Shown here piece by piece: positions 10,801 through 21,589 of a DNA stretch of 64,000 nt. The DNA lies in assembly GCA_007570785.1 (NCBI GenBank), contig ML660201.1:36508090-36572089 (forward strand). The letters run 5' to 3'. Numbering within the stretch: position 1 is the first letter of the stretch; every line of letters begins with the position of its first letter. Below the pieces are notes generated by a model, which did not search any database, was not told the DNA's origin, and was given only the letters and a program-made list of their open reading frames with translations. This stretch comes from Antilocapra americana. Taxonomy: Eukaryota > Chordata > Mammalia > Artiodactyla > Antilocapridae. The translations under genes and the position numbers were made by a program.

Positions 10801-10975
10801 CAAAGCATCACTTTAAATTAGCATAGGAAGTCTGTGAGATTCCAAGTATTTCTCTTTCCCATTTTACAGATGAGGATGTGAAGATTCAGGTTAAAGGATC
10901 TGATAGCTAGTAAATTTCAACCTCTGGTAGCCTGACTTCAGAGCCCATACCTTTTACCAGTCTATTATACTGCAT
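10801..10975 (-). repeat. MIR SINE, right part
   Basis: 'cccattttacagatgaggat' and 'gacttcagagcccatacctt' are the reverse MIR core. Confidence 0.7.
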
Positions 10976-11542
10976 ATTAATAATTTTTGAAAAATGTAAC
11001 TAAAAGAAGAAATAGACTGATCATTTTTTTTAAATCTGAAAACAGTTTACAAGAACAGACATGAATAGAAGAAACATTTGTCAGATTTACATCCATTATT
11101 AAGATGAATTTGAGAAATGGTATTGATTTATTGGATCTTTTCTTCTGTTTAGAAAGCTTATGAGCTCCTAAGTTTAGTGATTGTGTGGGACTAGGCATTT
11201 TTGCAAGAGGTTATGCAACTGATATCAGTCACTTGACATGAGTGGTTGAAGGCTTTGCCAGTCCTCTGTCTATGGACTCCTCATCTAAGAAAACAAGTCC
11301 AAGATATCTATTCCTCTCTCTAGACTTCAATGACTACGTGACTATTTCTGGTGCTTCCATAAGAAGTCTCAGATTATGTCACTTTAGTTCTGTTATTTTT
11401 AAGGTATTTTCTTCTGGGTAATAAAATCTTTTTATATATTTAGGATCTAATGTAGTCTCTATGGAGACTCATCTTATGTGGATGCTTTTGGTCTCCACAA
11501 ATCTTTTGTATGATTTCTTATACTTTCAGATTATCATATTCT
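10976..11542. other. Unassigned sequence
   Basis: No repeat or gene recognised; AT-rich. Confidence 0.35.
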
Positions 11543-12375
11543 CAGTTCAGTTCAGTCGCTCAGTCATGTCCAACTCTTTGTGACCCCTTGAATTGCAGTA
11601 CACCAGGCCTCCCTGTCCATCATCAACTCCAGGAGTCTACCCAAAACCATGTCCATTGAGTCGGTGATGCCATCCAGCCATCTCATCCTCTGTCGTCCCC
11701 TTCTCCTCCTGCCTCCAATCCTTCCCGGCATTAGGGTCTTTTCCAATGAGTCAACTCTTTGCATGAGGCGGCCAAAGTATTGGAGTTTCAGCTTCAACAT
11801 CAGTCCTTCCAATGAACACCCAGGACTGATCTCCTTTAGAATGGACTTGTTGGATCTCCTCCATCCAAGGAACTCTCAAGAGTCTTCTCCAACACCACAG
11901 TTCAAAAGCATCAATTGTTCAGTGCTTAGCTTTCTTCACCATCCAACTCTCACATCCATACATGACTAATGGAAAAACCATAGCCTTGACTAGACAGAAC
12001 TTGTTGGCAAAGTAATGTCTCTGCTTTTCAACACGCTGTCTAGGTTGGTCATAACTTTCCTTCCAAGGAGGAAGCGTCTTTTAATTTCATGGCTACAATC
12101 ACCATCTGCAGTGATTTTGGAGCCCTGAAAAATAAAGTCTGACACTGTTTCCACTGTTTCCCCATCTATCTGCCATGAAATGATGAGACCAGATGCCATG
12201 ATCTTAGTTTTCTGAATGTTGAGCTTTAAGCCATTTTTTTTCACTCTCCTCTTTCACTTTCATCTAGAGGCTTTTTAATTTCTCTTCACTTTCTGCCGTA
12301 AGGGTGGTGTCATCTGCATATCTGAGGTTATTGATATTTCTCCCAGCAATCTTGATTCCAGCTTGTGTTTCTGTT
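11543..12375 (-). mobile_element. BovB LINE 3' part, broken reverse transcriptase
   Basis: Begins with the complement of the (CTGAA)n tail ('cagttcagttcag') and runs through the BovB ORF 3' half. On the minus strand the RT catalytic YADD motif lies at 12309-12320. The coding region is cut into separate frames (12264-12473, 11990-12244, 11564-11812) by frameshifts and stops. 5'-truncated at about 12375, so it is dead and non-autonomous. BovB is the RTE-type LINE spread in ruminants. Confidence 0.93.
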
Positions 12376-12479
12376 ACCCAATTACCACATTTTTTTTTGT
12401 TTGTCATTTCTCTCTTTACAGATTTGAAGCTTTTCATCAGCAAGGACTTCCCACCCTTATCTTTTGTTTTCAAGAGAAA

Positions 12480-12990
12480 ATCTGTAAGTGTAGTACAACA
12501 ATCAACTTTCTACTATTCACCTAGATTCATCAGTTGTTAACACCTTGCCACGTTTGCTTTCTTTGTTTTTCTGTAATACATCTTTGTGTAAATGTGCATG
12601 CATCTGAGTATATGTAAGGTATATGTGTATATATACATAATTTTTCTGAAACATTTGAGAATTGCAGACATGGTAACAAATCCTTCAACAGTCATATTTT
12701 GAGAACAAGGAAATTTTCCTCCATAATGGATAATATGTCATGACTATATATTTGGGACATTTAACCTTAACTTAAGACCATCTAATATTTTGTGCATATG
12801 CAGATTTGTCCAGTTGTCACAGTCATATCCTTTCTGGGTCATAACCCCGACCTCCTACCTTTCCTTTTTCCAATCCAGGATTTAACTGAAGATCCCACAT
12901 TATATTAGTTATCATGTCTCTTTGGTTTCCTTTTAATCTAGAATAAACCCTTAGACTTTTTAGTGTTTGATGAATAAAGATGTTTGTTTT
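12480..12990 (-). mobile_element. Ancient L1 (L1ME-type) 3' UTR fragment
   Basis: 'ttgttaacaccttgccacg', 'aatccaggatttaactgaag', 'tagttatcatgtctctttgg' are the antisense of a well-known old L1 3' UTR. Confidence 0.65.
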
Positions 12991-13131
12991 AAACATCTTC
13001 ACCTTTACATTCAGCATTTTTAATTTGTTTAGTGAATTATTCCCTGGGAACCCTGCAAAAATAAAATATTAAAATAATTCTTATGCACTCTGAAAAAGAT
13101 GGAAATAATGTCAAAATACACCTAGAATTTC

Positions 13132-13180
13132 CTGCATTGGCAGGCAGATTCTTTACCCCTGTACCACCTGGAAAGCCCAT
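13132..13180 (-). repeat. Bov-tA 5' head only, TSD-flanked
   Basis: The reverse complement is the first 49 nt of Bov-tA, from 'gggctttccaggtggtacag' to 'gcctgccaatgcagg', ending inside the tRNA-like part. There is no body and no tail. Flanks 'cacctagaatttc' (13119-13131) and 'cacctagattttc' (13182-13194) are near-identical direct repeats. This 3'-truncated form differs from normal SINE insertions. Confidence 0.75.
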
Positions 13181-13194
13181 GCACCTAGATTTTC

Positions 13195-14149
13195 AATGAT
13201 TTTCCATTGTTAATCCAGTAAACATGGTGGTTAGACTGAAGGATACAAAGAAGAGAAAGCTTCTATCTCAGCTTTTGAGATGCTCAGCTTCTAATCACAG
13301 ACTGGTCTAAAATCCTTTTTAAGCTAGGGATGATTTTCATGTTTTTTTATCAGCCTGGGTTTTAGAAAAGGAAGCCAAGTTCCAACCAAGCCCTTTACTG
13401 CTGAAGTCAGCTGAGCTATTGGAAGCCAACGCCAACACAAATGGCTTGCTGAAGAAGAAAACAAATTTAAATGCAAAGTGTGACTAATAATGAAATACTA
13501 TTCTTACAAAAGTTACTATTGTGACCATTTCTATCACCATCATACACAATTTCCTTTGTTACCAGGATGAGCCTTCTGAGAAAGCAACACAGACTTCCTC
13601 ACAAAGCAAGGAAATTAGCAATTGTTCAATGACTACAAGGACAAGTTGTGTGAGAAGTTGCCATAACAACATGATGAGGCTGTCTGTGTGGCTTAATTTC
13701 AGTCACACTGAATCTGACTTGACGTCATGTTTTAAAATGAGTCAATATTGTAGGGGTTTTGAAGAAAAGATGTAAATACAAATTGTATGGACTGAGTTCT
13801 CGTCTGAATGTGAGTTTGCCAGTAAGAGAGCTTCCAATTTACTCTTCTCATTTCTCCATCAAACAAGAGCATTCTATGAAGCAGAGCTTAAATGCTGTTT
13901 CTGGAAATCTACTCTCACTACACAAAGAATCTGATAAGCTATTAGGTTTCACGTTGCCATTAAGCAAATCAATAGTGAGTCTATCATCCATTAACAAATT
14001 AGTAGGAAATCTAAGCATTTCTTCTTCGAACACTGAAGGCAATGTCAGCCACAAGCATTGTTGGAGATGCGTCATTTTATTGGCTGAAATAGAAAGTCAC
14101 CTTTCTGATAAAATGTTTTCTATTCTTTCTTATTGTTTTGATGAAAATA
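13195..14149. other. Repeat-free block with CRE and AP-1 motifs
   Basis: About 950 bp with no recognised repeat. Two overlapping plus-strand frames exist: 13521-13775 (84 codons) and 13759-14169 (136 codons from a TTG; its first ATG comes later). The second frame reads into the next MIR, which argues against a real exon. A 'ttcctttgttaccag' stretch before 13564 looks like a 3' splice site but has no partner I can support. Confidence 0.4.
13720..13744. promoter_or_regulatory. Paired CRE (TGACGTCA) and AP-1 (TGAGTCA) motifs
   Basis: Perfect palindromic CRE at 13720-13727 and a consensus AP-1/TRE site at 13738-13744, 10 bp between them, inside repeat-free DNA. Such sites bind bZIP factors (CREB/ATF, Fos/Jun). 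Function here is an inference from motif match alone. Confidence 0.3.
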
Positions 14150-14365
14150 CAACAGCTAGGATTTATTGAGAGCACTGGGTTATACTGCATGAGTGACACG
14201 TTCATGTTCATTCTTTCATTTAGTCCCCATAGCAAACCTATGCTATAGGATTTTACACTGTTATCTTCAGTTACAGCCTCAGGCTGAAAAAGGTTGAATA
14301 AAAATTTGTTAAGTTCTGGAGCTGGGATCTAACCCCTGCACTGCCTGGGTTGGAACCCAGTACAG
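14150..14365 (-). repeat. MIR SINE
   Basis: 'tttattgagagcactgggtt', 'tagtccccatagcaaaccta', 'gagctgggatctaacccctg' follow the reverse MIR order. Confidence 0.75.
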
Positions 14366-14480
14366 ATTCTGATTCATGCATGCAGGAGGGAGCCTTGAGT
14401 TCTACATATCTAATCATCCCCTAGAGATGCCAATGCTAACGATCCAGGGACCGCAGTTTGAGAAGCAATTGTCTAAGCCA
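14366..14480 (-). mobile_element. MER20-type DNA transposon fragment
   Basis: 'cagattctgattcatgcatg', 'gatgccaatgctaacgatcc' and 'gggaccgcagtttgagaagc' match the reverse of MER20, a non-autonomous hAT-Charlie element. Confidence 0.6.
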
Positions 14481-15339
14481 CCACACAGTGGTTCCCATGC
14501 TTGAGTATTGTATGGACTCTGTTTAGAAAATAGAGGTGGACATCTTGGGATGCTGCCTACAGAAACAACATGGATAAACTGGAATCTAATTCTATTAAAT
14601 TGTCTTTCATTTAGGAAACATAACAGCAATTTAGATTATAATTTAGGTGAAAATATAAAATACTTGTGTAACACGTGAACTGTAGCGTAAAGTCTATGAA
14701 CTCTTGGGGTGCCTATGAAACCCAAATTGAGAAAAATTGCAATACATGTTACACGGCAGTTTGTCAATCAATAATCCACATTTATGAAGTAACTCGTCTC
14801 CCAGTTTCCTCGGTTTTTGCTACATTAGCACTACAAAGGTTATTATTTAGAAAATCTTCCAAATAAAGATCATGATTCTTTCCAAGCAGTTATATTGGAT
14901 TACTTGCAAAACCAATTTATATAATCTTAATTTTACATGTTTCCTCTCATCAGTATATAAATAGGTCCCATTACATGTAGGACTAGAAGGCAAGCCTTTC
15001 TGTTTCTGGTATTGTATTTAGAATGTCTTTTTCACACTCCCAAACTAAGAAAAAAGTTCTGCCTTCACCAATTTGTTACGGTAGAGACCATGGCAGACTC
15101 TAAATAAGGGATGCAGCTTTATTGCTGATAGGCAGATAGGTATACTTACTTATTTCATTGATAGTTTAAACCTAAGTGACTGATTCATTTGTAGAGAGTG
15201 TTTACTTGAGGAAAAGAGCTAGTGGTCGGGGTGGGGGCAAGGGAGAGAAGAGGAGGGGCCTCTGAGCTGATGCAGTGGTATCTGCCCATCAGTTTTTTCA
15301 TTCATGCCTTCTGAAAGCAGTTTGGTATTTTCATTAAAA
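14481..15339. other. Unassigned sequence
   Basis: No clear repeat or gene. A G/A-rich stretch sits at 15225-15260. Short frames only. Confidence 0.35.
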
Positions 15340-15440
15340 GACTGGTTCTCATGTTAGATGGAAGTAGACTTGAATCTTGACTTTGGCACTGATCGACTGT
15401 GTGGCTGTGGGCAAGTCACACTGCCTCACTGACCAGTTTG
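15340..15440 (+). repeat. MIR SINE fragment
   Basis: 'gactttggcactgatcgact' and 'gtggctgtgggcaagtcaca' match the MIR core. Confidence 0.65.
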
Positions 15441-15619
15441 AAAAGAAGGGACCTCCCCAACCCCGAGTCTCTCTGAATCTCTTACCACCTGCTGCTGGTG
15501 GGTTTTCTCTCCTACTATACATTCCCTCCACTCCAGCCACCCAGCACAGAACTAACTATGGACAGCTGTGGGGTCTAAACACTCTTGGCTCCCTTGCCCC
15601 ATCAGGACAACTCTGAGGT

Positions 15620-15812
15620 GTCCTATACCAACACGTTAGTGTACATCACAATCCCAGGAGGGCTTGGTAAAATCCAACAAGCTGATCCTACCTCAGGGTT
15701 TCTAATTTAGCAGGCCTGGGGTGCAGACCTGAGAATTTGCACTTCTAACAAATTCCTGGGTGATATTGATGCTGCTGGTCTGGGGACCACACTTTGCGAA
15801 TCACTGACATAC
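15620..15812 (-). mobile_element. MER20-type DNA transposon, near full length
   Basis: 'gtgtacatcacaatcccagg', 'caggcctggggtgcagacct', 'gatattgatgctgctggtct' and 'ggggaccacactttgcgaat' give the whole element in reverse. hAT-Charlie family, non-coding. Confidence 0.75.
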
Positions 15813-15953
15813 ATGATCTCCAGAGCTCCTCTGAGAGGTGAACCACTTCCTTGAGTAGAGACTGCTTATATGGCAATCTTGTCCCTCTTCTTCCCTTCCC
15901 TACTCTGCTTTCTCATTTCTCTCTCCACACCTACTAGTCATGGAACACGTTAA

Positions 15954-16006
15954 CACTTTCACAGAAATTCTCAGTTTGGGAACCCAAATTAAAATAAGGA
16001 TTCTTC
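15954..16006 (+). repeat. Long direct duplication, left copy
   Basis: About 53 bp, roughly 87% identical to 16143-16195. The two copies bracket a Bov-A SINE. Far longer than a usual TSD. Confidence 0.8.
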
Positions 16007-16142
16007 TTCCCTTGTTGTTTAGTTGCTCAGTTGATCCAAGTGAGTTGACTCAGGTTGTGACCCCATGGACTGTAGCCCGGCAGTCTTCTCTGTCCATGGG
16101 ATTTCCCAGTAAAGAATACTGGATTGCGTTGCCATTTCCTTT
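16007..16142 (-). repeat. Bov-A SINE unit
   Basis: 'ttgtttagttgctcagttga', 'gtgaccccatggactgtagc', and 'gttgccatttcctttac' at the end: a headless Bov-A body in reverse. Confidence 0.85.
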
Positions 16143-16195
16143 ACTTTCACACAAATTCTTAGTTTGGGAACCCAAACTAAGATAAGGGCTCCTCT
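16143..16195 (+). repeat. Long direct duplication, right copy with inverted repeat
   Basis: Second copy of the 15954 segment. It holds a perfect 12-bp inverted repeat (16157-16168 and 16171-16182) with a 2-base loop around 'gggaaccc'. The left copy is an imperfect version. Confidence 0.8.
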
Positions 16196-16215
16196 CATAG
16201 AGGTGTTAGCTCTTG

Positions 16216-16420
16216 TTGTTTCTGTTGTTTAGTTGCTAACTTTGTGACCCCATGGACCGCAGCACACCAGGCTCCTCTGTCCTCCACTATCTCCCAGAGT
16301 CTGCTCAAATTCATGTCCACTGAGTCAGTCATATTATCTAAACATCTTATTCTCTGCCACCCCTTTCTCCTCTTGCCTTTGATCCTTCCCAGCAACAGAG
16401 TCTTTTTCCATAGGGTCTTT
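16216..16420 (-). mobile_element. BovB LINE 3' end, short
   Basis: 'tgaccccatggaccgcagca', 'tcatgtccactgagtcagtc' and 'ccctttctcctcttgccttt' match reverse BovB 3' sequence. It starts with a Bov-A-like 'tgttgtttagttgctaac'. Diverged and only about 200 bp. Confidence 0.8.
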
Positions 16421-16944
16421 CACATAGGATATATTATAAAACAGTATGTGATTTGTACTTTTCAAAAAATATTTTATTTTTATAAATAAATAATATTGCA
16501 GTTTTTGTATTTTAATATAAAATGTTATATTTTGCACTTTAAACTACCTCCTTCCTGCAGATGTGATATGTCTTCCCCGGGGAGCTACCCCAAGCCCACA
16601 CTACAGCCCCTCTTGGACGTCTCTCAAGCTGAGTGGTCTGAGTCATAGGAAGAAGAACGCCCCCTTGATTGCTGCAGCATGCATCTGGATAGAGAACAGT
16701 ATTCCTTTAGACCAAAGGGGGTTTACCTGAAGGCAGGGAGATAAGGTGGATAGTGGTTGCCTTCACGCCAGTATTTCATGGGAAACTGGGGCATCAGGGG
16801 ACGTGGCATATTTGGCCTGTGTCAATCTTTGTAGTTTGCAAAGTACGTTACACTGAACCTGGGGTCATCTCTGAACACCACCATTTATTTATTTGTTAAT
16901 TACTGCATACTAAAACAAAGGCAATCTTCTGTAGTAACTAAAAC
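16421..16944. other. Unassigned sequence
   Basis: An AT-rich left part (16440-16540) is followed by a more GC-rich unique part with no repeat recognised. Confidence 0.35.
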
Positions 16945-17105
16945 CAGGAGTTCTGGAATCAGACTGCCTGGATAATAATTCTGCCTTTACTATCTGCTTA
17001 TTTGGGACCTTGGGTGAGTTTAAAGCAGTTCTAAGTCTCCATTTCCTGGTCTTCAAAGTGGAGATAAAACTAATCCTCTCCTTTGTAAAATGGTAACATA
17101 AGAGG
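16945..17105 (+). repeat. MIR SINE
   Basis: 'gttctggaatcagactgcct', 'tatttgggaccttgggtgag' and 'ctttgtaaaatggtaacata' are in MIR order. Confidence 0.8.
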
Positions 17106-17267
17106 GTTTTGCTTTTTTTGTTTTTCACCTGACTGACTGATCATATAAAGAGGTGAATATATTCCCTGGCAAGAATATAAATTCAGCAGTATTATCACTA
17201 TTATTGTTTTGTTACTTTTATCATTGTTGTTGTTGGTTGTGTTGCTATTACTAGCACTAATTGTTGT

Positions 17268-17470
17268 GGTATAGTTGCTAAGTCATGTCCAACTCTTTGA
17301 GACCCCATGGACTGTAGCCTGCCAGCTCCTCTGTCCATGGGATTTTCCAGGCAAGGACTTTGGAGTGGGTTCTATTGCTTTCTCCAGGGGATCTTCCCAA
17401 CCCAAGAAGCAAATCTGTGTCTCCTGCATTGGCAGGTGGATTCTTTACCACTGAGAGGCCTGGGAAGCCC
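17268..17470 (-). repeat. Bov-tA SINE with 16-bp TSD
   Basis: Reverse Bov-tA from 'gttgctaagtcatgtccaac' to the head complement 'gaggcctgggaagccca'. The flanks 'attactagcactaatt' (17247-17262) and 'attattagcattaatt' (17471-17486) are a clear TSD. Confidence 0.93.
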
Positions 17471-17486
17471 ATTATTAGCATTAATT

Positions 17487-18529
17487 AGGTGCCAATCATT
17501 AGGCAGTGGAATGGCTGCAATGCTGAAGTGTAAATTCCAGCACCAAAATGAACATCTAAATCCTTGGGAGTTGATGTACAACTGGACTAGTGAGGCAAGA
17601 AGGGGGTGAAGAAACTGCTGGATTTGGCCTCCTGTGGAGTATCCTGCCCTGAGGTGCCAAACTAGAGCCCTGTGTGACTGAAGCCAGGCCCCTCTGTTAG
17701 TCTTGTCCCACAGCAGACTTGACGTTGGCATTCCCATGCCCCAGCACAATTCTGCACGGCTGTGCTTCCTGCTAACTGATATTTATCAACTTGTCAGGCT
17801 CTACCAAGTGATAAGCACGTCAGCAGTTGAGGACTTTACACTTGCTTGCAATTTGTATACCAAGTGACTATGGCAGTCATGACTTGCCACCTACAATCTC
17901 ACATGTGGAAGAATGATTGCATTTCATGATTTTCTTAAATCTTTGCTTAAGCTTTCTCATCCTGCCATAGTTGGTTCAATTCCAGCCTCAGTTACCGGAA
18001 CCCTTTTTTCCCCATGTTCCCTCCCACCACCCTGTACCAAGGATGCTGTGCAAAGGTCTCCCATGGTCTTAAAGAGAGCATGGGGTACCATTCTATTATG
18101 CTGCAGGACCTTCTCAAGCTAAGGTACCAGAGTTGGGGCAGAGGTGGAAGCTGGGCATCTGGCTTCTAGCCTGTTTAAACACCCCAGAGTAGGACTTTGA
18201 GATCTTAGTGCTCCCAGAATGCTGTTATGGTTAGGCTTTATATCCCAACTAAACAAAGGATCTCAACATTTATCCTCTTACCCATCTTCTCTGAGAAATG
18301 CCTCCCTCTCTCCTCCACCAACTCCAGAAAACCCACAATAATCATTTCAGTGACTTTGGGTTTCCACACAAGACAGGAATTGCTGCTGCCTTCAGATCTT
18401 CCCTGAGACAAGAAAGCCCAAAGTCTGGCTCTCTGCTTGAAATAAGAATCATAAAGACATAGGAAGAATCTACAGAAGTGAATATTGTCTCCAAACTAGT
18501 CGTTAGTTTTCCATTGGATTGAGTAGCTT
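17487..18529. other. Unique sequence, no gene seen
   Basis: Moderate GC. Around 17770-17860 there is faint MIR-like similarity. Short frames at 17913 and 18342 carry no recognisable family signal. Confidence 0.35.
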
Positions 18530-18640
18530 CATTCATTTGGTTGATTTATCGAGAGCCCATTGTATGCCAGGCAATGCCTCAGGCACTGGGGGCACAGGAG
18601 AGAGCCAGAAACAGATTCTGTCTTCATGGGCCATCTAGAA
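18530..18640 (+). repeat. Ancient interspersed repeat fragment
   Basis: 'cattcatttggttgatttat', 'cattgtatgccaggcaatgc' and 'aggcactgggggcacaggag' match the same old unnamed mammalian repeat as 3462-4130. Confidence 0.5.
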
Positions 18641-19589
18641 GCTGCAGCAAGATGCTCTGGTCTATGCCCAAATCCCACAGGTTCTGGAGACCACAGCCAG
18701 CGCCACCACCAACCTGGCCATATTATTATTTAACGTTGATGACACTCATAGTTGCTTTTATTTCCTTGGGTGTCACTTGTGGAGGCAAATCTTGAGAAGA
18801 CAACCATTTGGAGAGTCACAACAGGATGTTCTCAGTGCTTTATTGACCTGAAGTTTCTGGCGGAGATATGCCAGTTTTGAAAGCAGGCACTGACTGATTT
18901 CCATCACCTCTTGGCAGGAGTCCAGCTTTACTTAGGGTTTTCTTGGAGAAACTAGAAGACTGAGGCCAATTATTAACCATTTTCTTTCTTACCCAGAGAC
19001 CTCTGAAACACTTATTATTGGTACTGAACTATGACTGAATGGTTCTTGTTTTTCCCCTTAACAGTTTCATCCAGGAGAGTTTTGTTTCGCCAACAAGAGT
19101 CTGAGCTTCTTGAGAGCATACATGCATTATTTCCTTGATTCACTCTCCCATGAACACTTAAGGAGTAGAATGATTTGCATTTGTGTGCAAGTTAGACTTT
19201 GGGTGGTTGCTTTTTATCTTTTTTAGCCTTCTCATGTACAGTATTTCATGTTACACATGTTACATTTAGCTCCCTTGATCAATATTGCCTATTTGGGCTG
19301 TTTATACTTAAATTGCCTTTCTGTGCCTGAATGATGATTTCATCTTACTTTTCAGCAGCCATTCAAGGAAATATATGAGGGAGTGACAACACAATTGCCA
19401 TGCAGTAGATGGCCTGGCTGGGTTTCTTAAGTGGGAAAACAGAAGAGAGAGGAGAAGGGGACAGAGCAGCAATACTTGTCAGCTTGTCATTTCCTATTTA
19501 TTTGTACTCCAAATAGCACACAGTTTATTTATAGTTCACCATCTTTACCTACTTGAGAATTAATGAAGGAAAACACAGATGCAATTGAG
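18641..19589. other. Repeat-poor sequence
   Basis: No repeat recognised. An octamer-type ATTTGCAT sits at 19173-19180. No gene signal. Confidence 0.35.
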
Positions 19590-19800
19590 TACAGTGTATA
19601 AGAACATGGGCTTTGCTATTCTGTGGACCTGACTGTGACTCACTGTTCTGCCCCTTCCTTGTTGGCTGAACATAGGCTGGTATCTTTCCCTCCCTAGTTT
19701 TTAATTTTCTCATCTGTGAAATGAAAGTATAGTACTATCTCCTTCAGAGAGTTGTTAGAAAGATGAAATGAGGTAATGCACAGAAGGCGCCTAGTGTACT
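19590..19800 (+). repeat. MIR SINE, near full length
   Basis: 'cagtgtataagaacatgggc', 'tttctcatctgtgaaatgaa', 'agagttgttagaaagatgaa' and 'atgaggtaatgcacagaagg' run through the MIR in order, directly up to the BovB tail. Confidence 0.85.
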
Positions 19801-19801
19801 G

Positions 19802-21210
19802 AATTCAGTTCAGTCGCTCAATCATGTCTGACTCTTTGCGACCCCAAGGACTGCAGCATGCCAGGCTTCCCTGCCTATTACCAACTCCCAAAGCTTGCTT
19901 AAACTCACATCCATCGAGACAGTGGTGCCATCCAACCATCTTAACCTCTGTTATCTCCTTCTCCTCCTGCCTTCAATCTTTCCCAGTATCAGAGGCTTTT
20001 CCAAGGAGTCGGTTCTTTGCATCAAGTGGCCAAAGGATTGGAAACCATTCAGCATCAGTCCTTCCAATGAATATTCAGGACTGATTTCCTCTAGGATTGA
20101 CTGGTTGGATCTCCTTGCAGTCCAAGGGACTCTCAAGAGTCTTCTCCAACACCATAGTTCAAAAGCATCAATTCTTTGGGGCTCAGCTTTCCTTATAGTC
20201 CAACTCTCACATCCATACATGACCACTGGAAAAACCATAGCTTTGACTAGATGGACCTTTGTCAGCAAAGTAATGTCTCTGCTTTTTAATATGCTGTCTA
20301 GGTTGGTCATAGCTTTTCTTCCAAGGAGTAAGTGTCTTTTTTTCATGGCTGCAATCACCATCTGCAGTGATTTTGGAGCCCCCCAAAATAAAGTCTGTCA
20401 CTGTTTCCATTGTTTACCCATCTGTTTGCCTTGAAGTTATAGACCAGATGCCATGATCCTAGTTTTCTGAATGTTGAGCTTTAAGCCAACTTTTTCACTC
20501 TCCTCTTTCACTTTCATCAAGAGGCTCTTTAATTCTTCTTCACTTTCTGCCATAAGGGTGGTGTCATCTGCATATCTGAGGTTATTGATATTTCTCCTGG
20601 CAATCTTGATTCCAGCTTGTGATTCATCCAGTCCAACGTTTCTCATGATGTACTCTGCATATAAGTTAAATAAGCAGGGTGACAATATACAGCCTTGACG
20701 TACTCCTTTCCCAATTTGCAACCAGTCTGTTGTTCCATGTCCAGTTCTAACTGTTGCTTCTTGACCTAAATACAGATTTCTCAAGAGGCAGGTCAGATGG
20801 TCTGGTATTCCCATCTCTTTAAGAATTTTCCACAGTTTGTTGTGATCCACAAGTCAAAGGCTTTGGTATAGTCAATAAAGCAGAAGTAGATATTTTTCTG
20901 GAAGTCTCTTGCTTTTTCTATGATCCAACAGATGTTGGCAACTTGATTTCTGATTTCTCTGCCTTTTGTAAATCCAGCTTGAACATTGGAATTTCATGGT
21001 TCATGTACTGTTGAAGCCTGGCTTGGAGAATTTTGAGCATTAATTAACTAGCATGTGAGATGAGTGAAATTGTGCAGTAGTTTGAGCATTCTTTGACATT
21101 ACCTTTCTTTGGGGTTGGAATGAAAATTGACCTTTTCTAGTCTTGTGGCCACTGCTGAGTTTTCCAAATTTGCGGGCATATGGAGTACAGCACTTTCACA
21201 GCATTATCTT
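19802..21210 (-). mobile_element. BovB LINE, longest copy in window
   Basis: About 1.4 kb of the reverse-transcriptase 3' half plus 3' UTR, starting at the tail complement 'ttcagttcagtcgctcaatc'. On the minus strand the frame 20437-20850 (137 codons) covers the RT palm and contains the YADD motif (20573-20584); the frame 19951-20361 (136 codons) carries the downstream Cys/Trp-rich 'CESWTIRKAE' and '[15 protein letters not shown]' region. Frameshifts separate them and the 5' two-thirds are missing, so it cannot move by itself. It is opposite in orientation to the copies at 27.3, 44.5, 50.4 and 54.0 kb. Confidence 0.95.
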
Positions 21211-21589
21211 AGTACTCAATTATTACTAATTACTCCTATGCACCAGGATATCTTTCTACCACTTCCCAGATGTCTCACAAAGTTCCCAGAGCAAAACTAT
21301 GGAACATTAAAACACTCACCATGCACATAATGCTTTGTGGCTTGTAAAGAGATAGTTAAACCAGCTAATTAAAAGAAAACAAAAACAAAACCCTTGGCTA
21401 ATCTGCATAATATTCACAAATATTATAAAATATAATATTTTAATATTATTAAATATTAAATATAAATAAAACAAATCTTGGGTTGTGTAGGACTCTGTGT
21501 ATTTACTGAAATAATTCCTGCAGGTAACTGGACCTATTCAGTCCAAACCTGTGTTGTTCAGGGTCAACTGTATTTGGTCCAACCCTAAA
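21211..21589. other. AT-rich segment, unassigned
   Basis: Very AT-rich at 21409-21475. 'tgtgttgttcagggtcaact' near 21550 resembles a common old mammalian repeat that I cannot name. Confidence 0.35.

Noticed and set aside
15225..15260. G-rich stretch as a possible G-quadruplex or promoter
   Set aside because: Too few G-runs, no CpG enrichment and no initiator context.
19895..20434. 179-codon plus-strand frame
   Set aside because: Antisense of the minus-strand BovB reverse transcriptase remnant.
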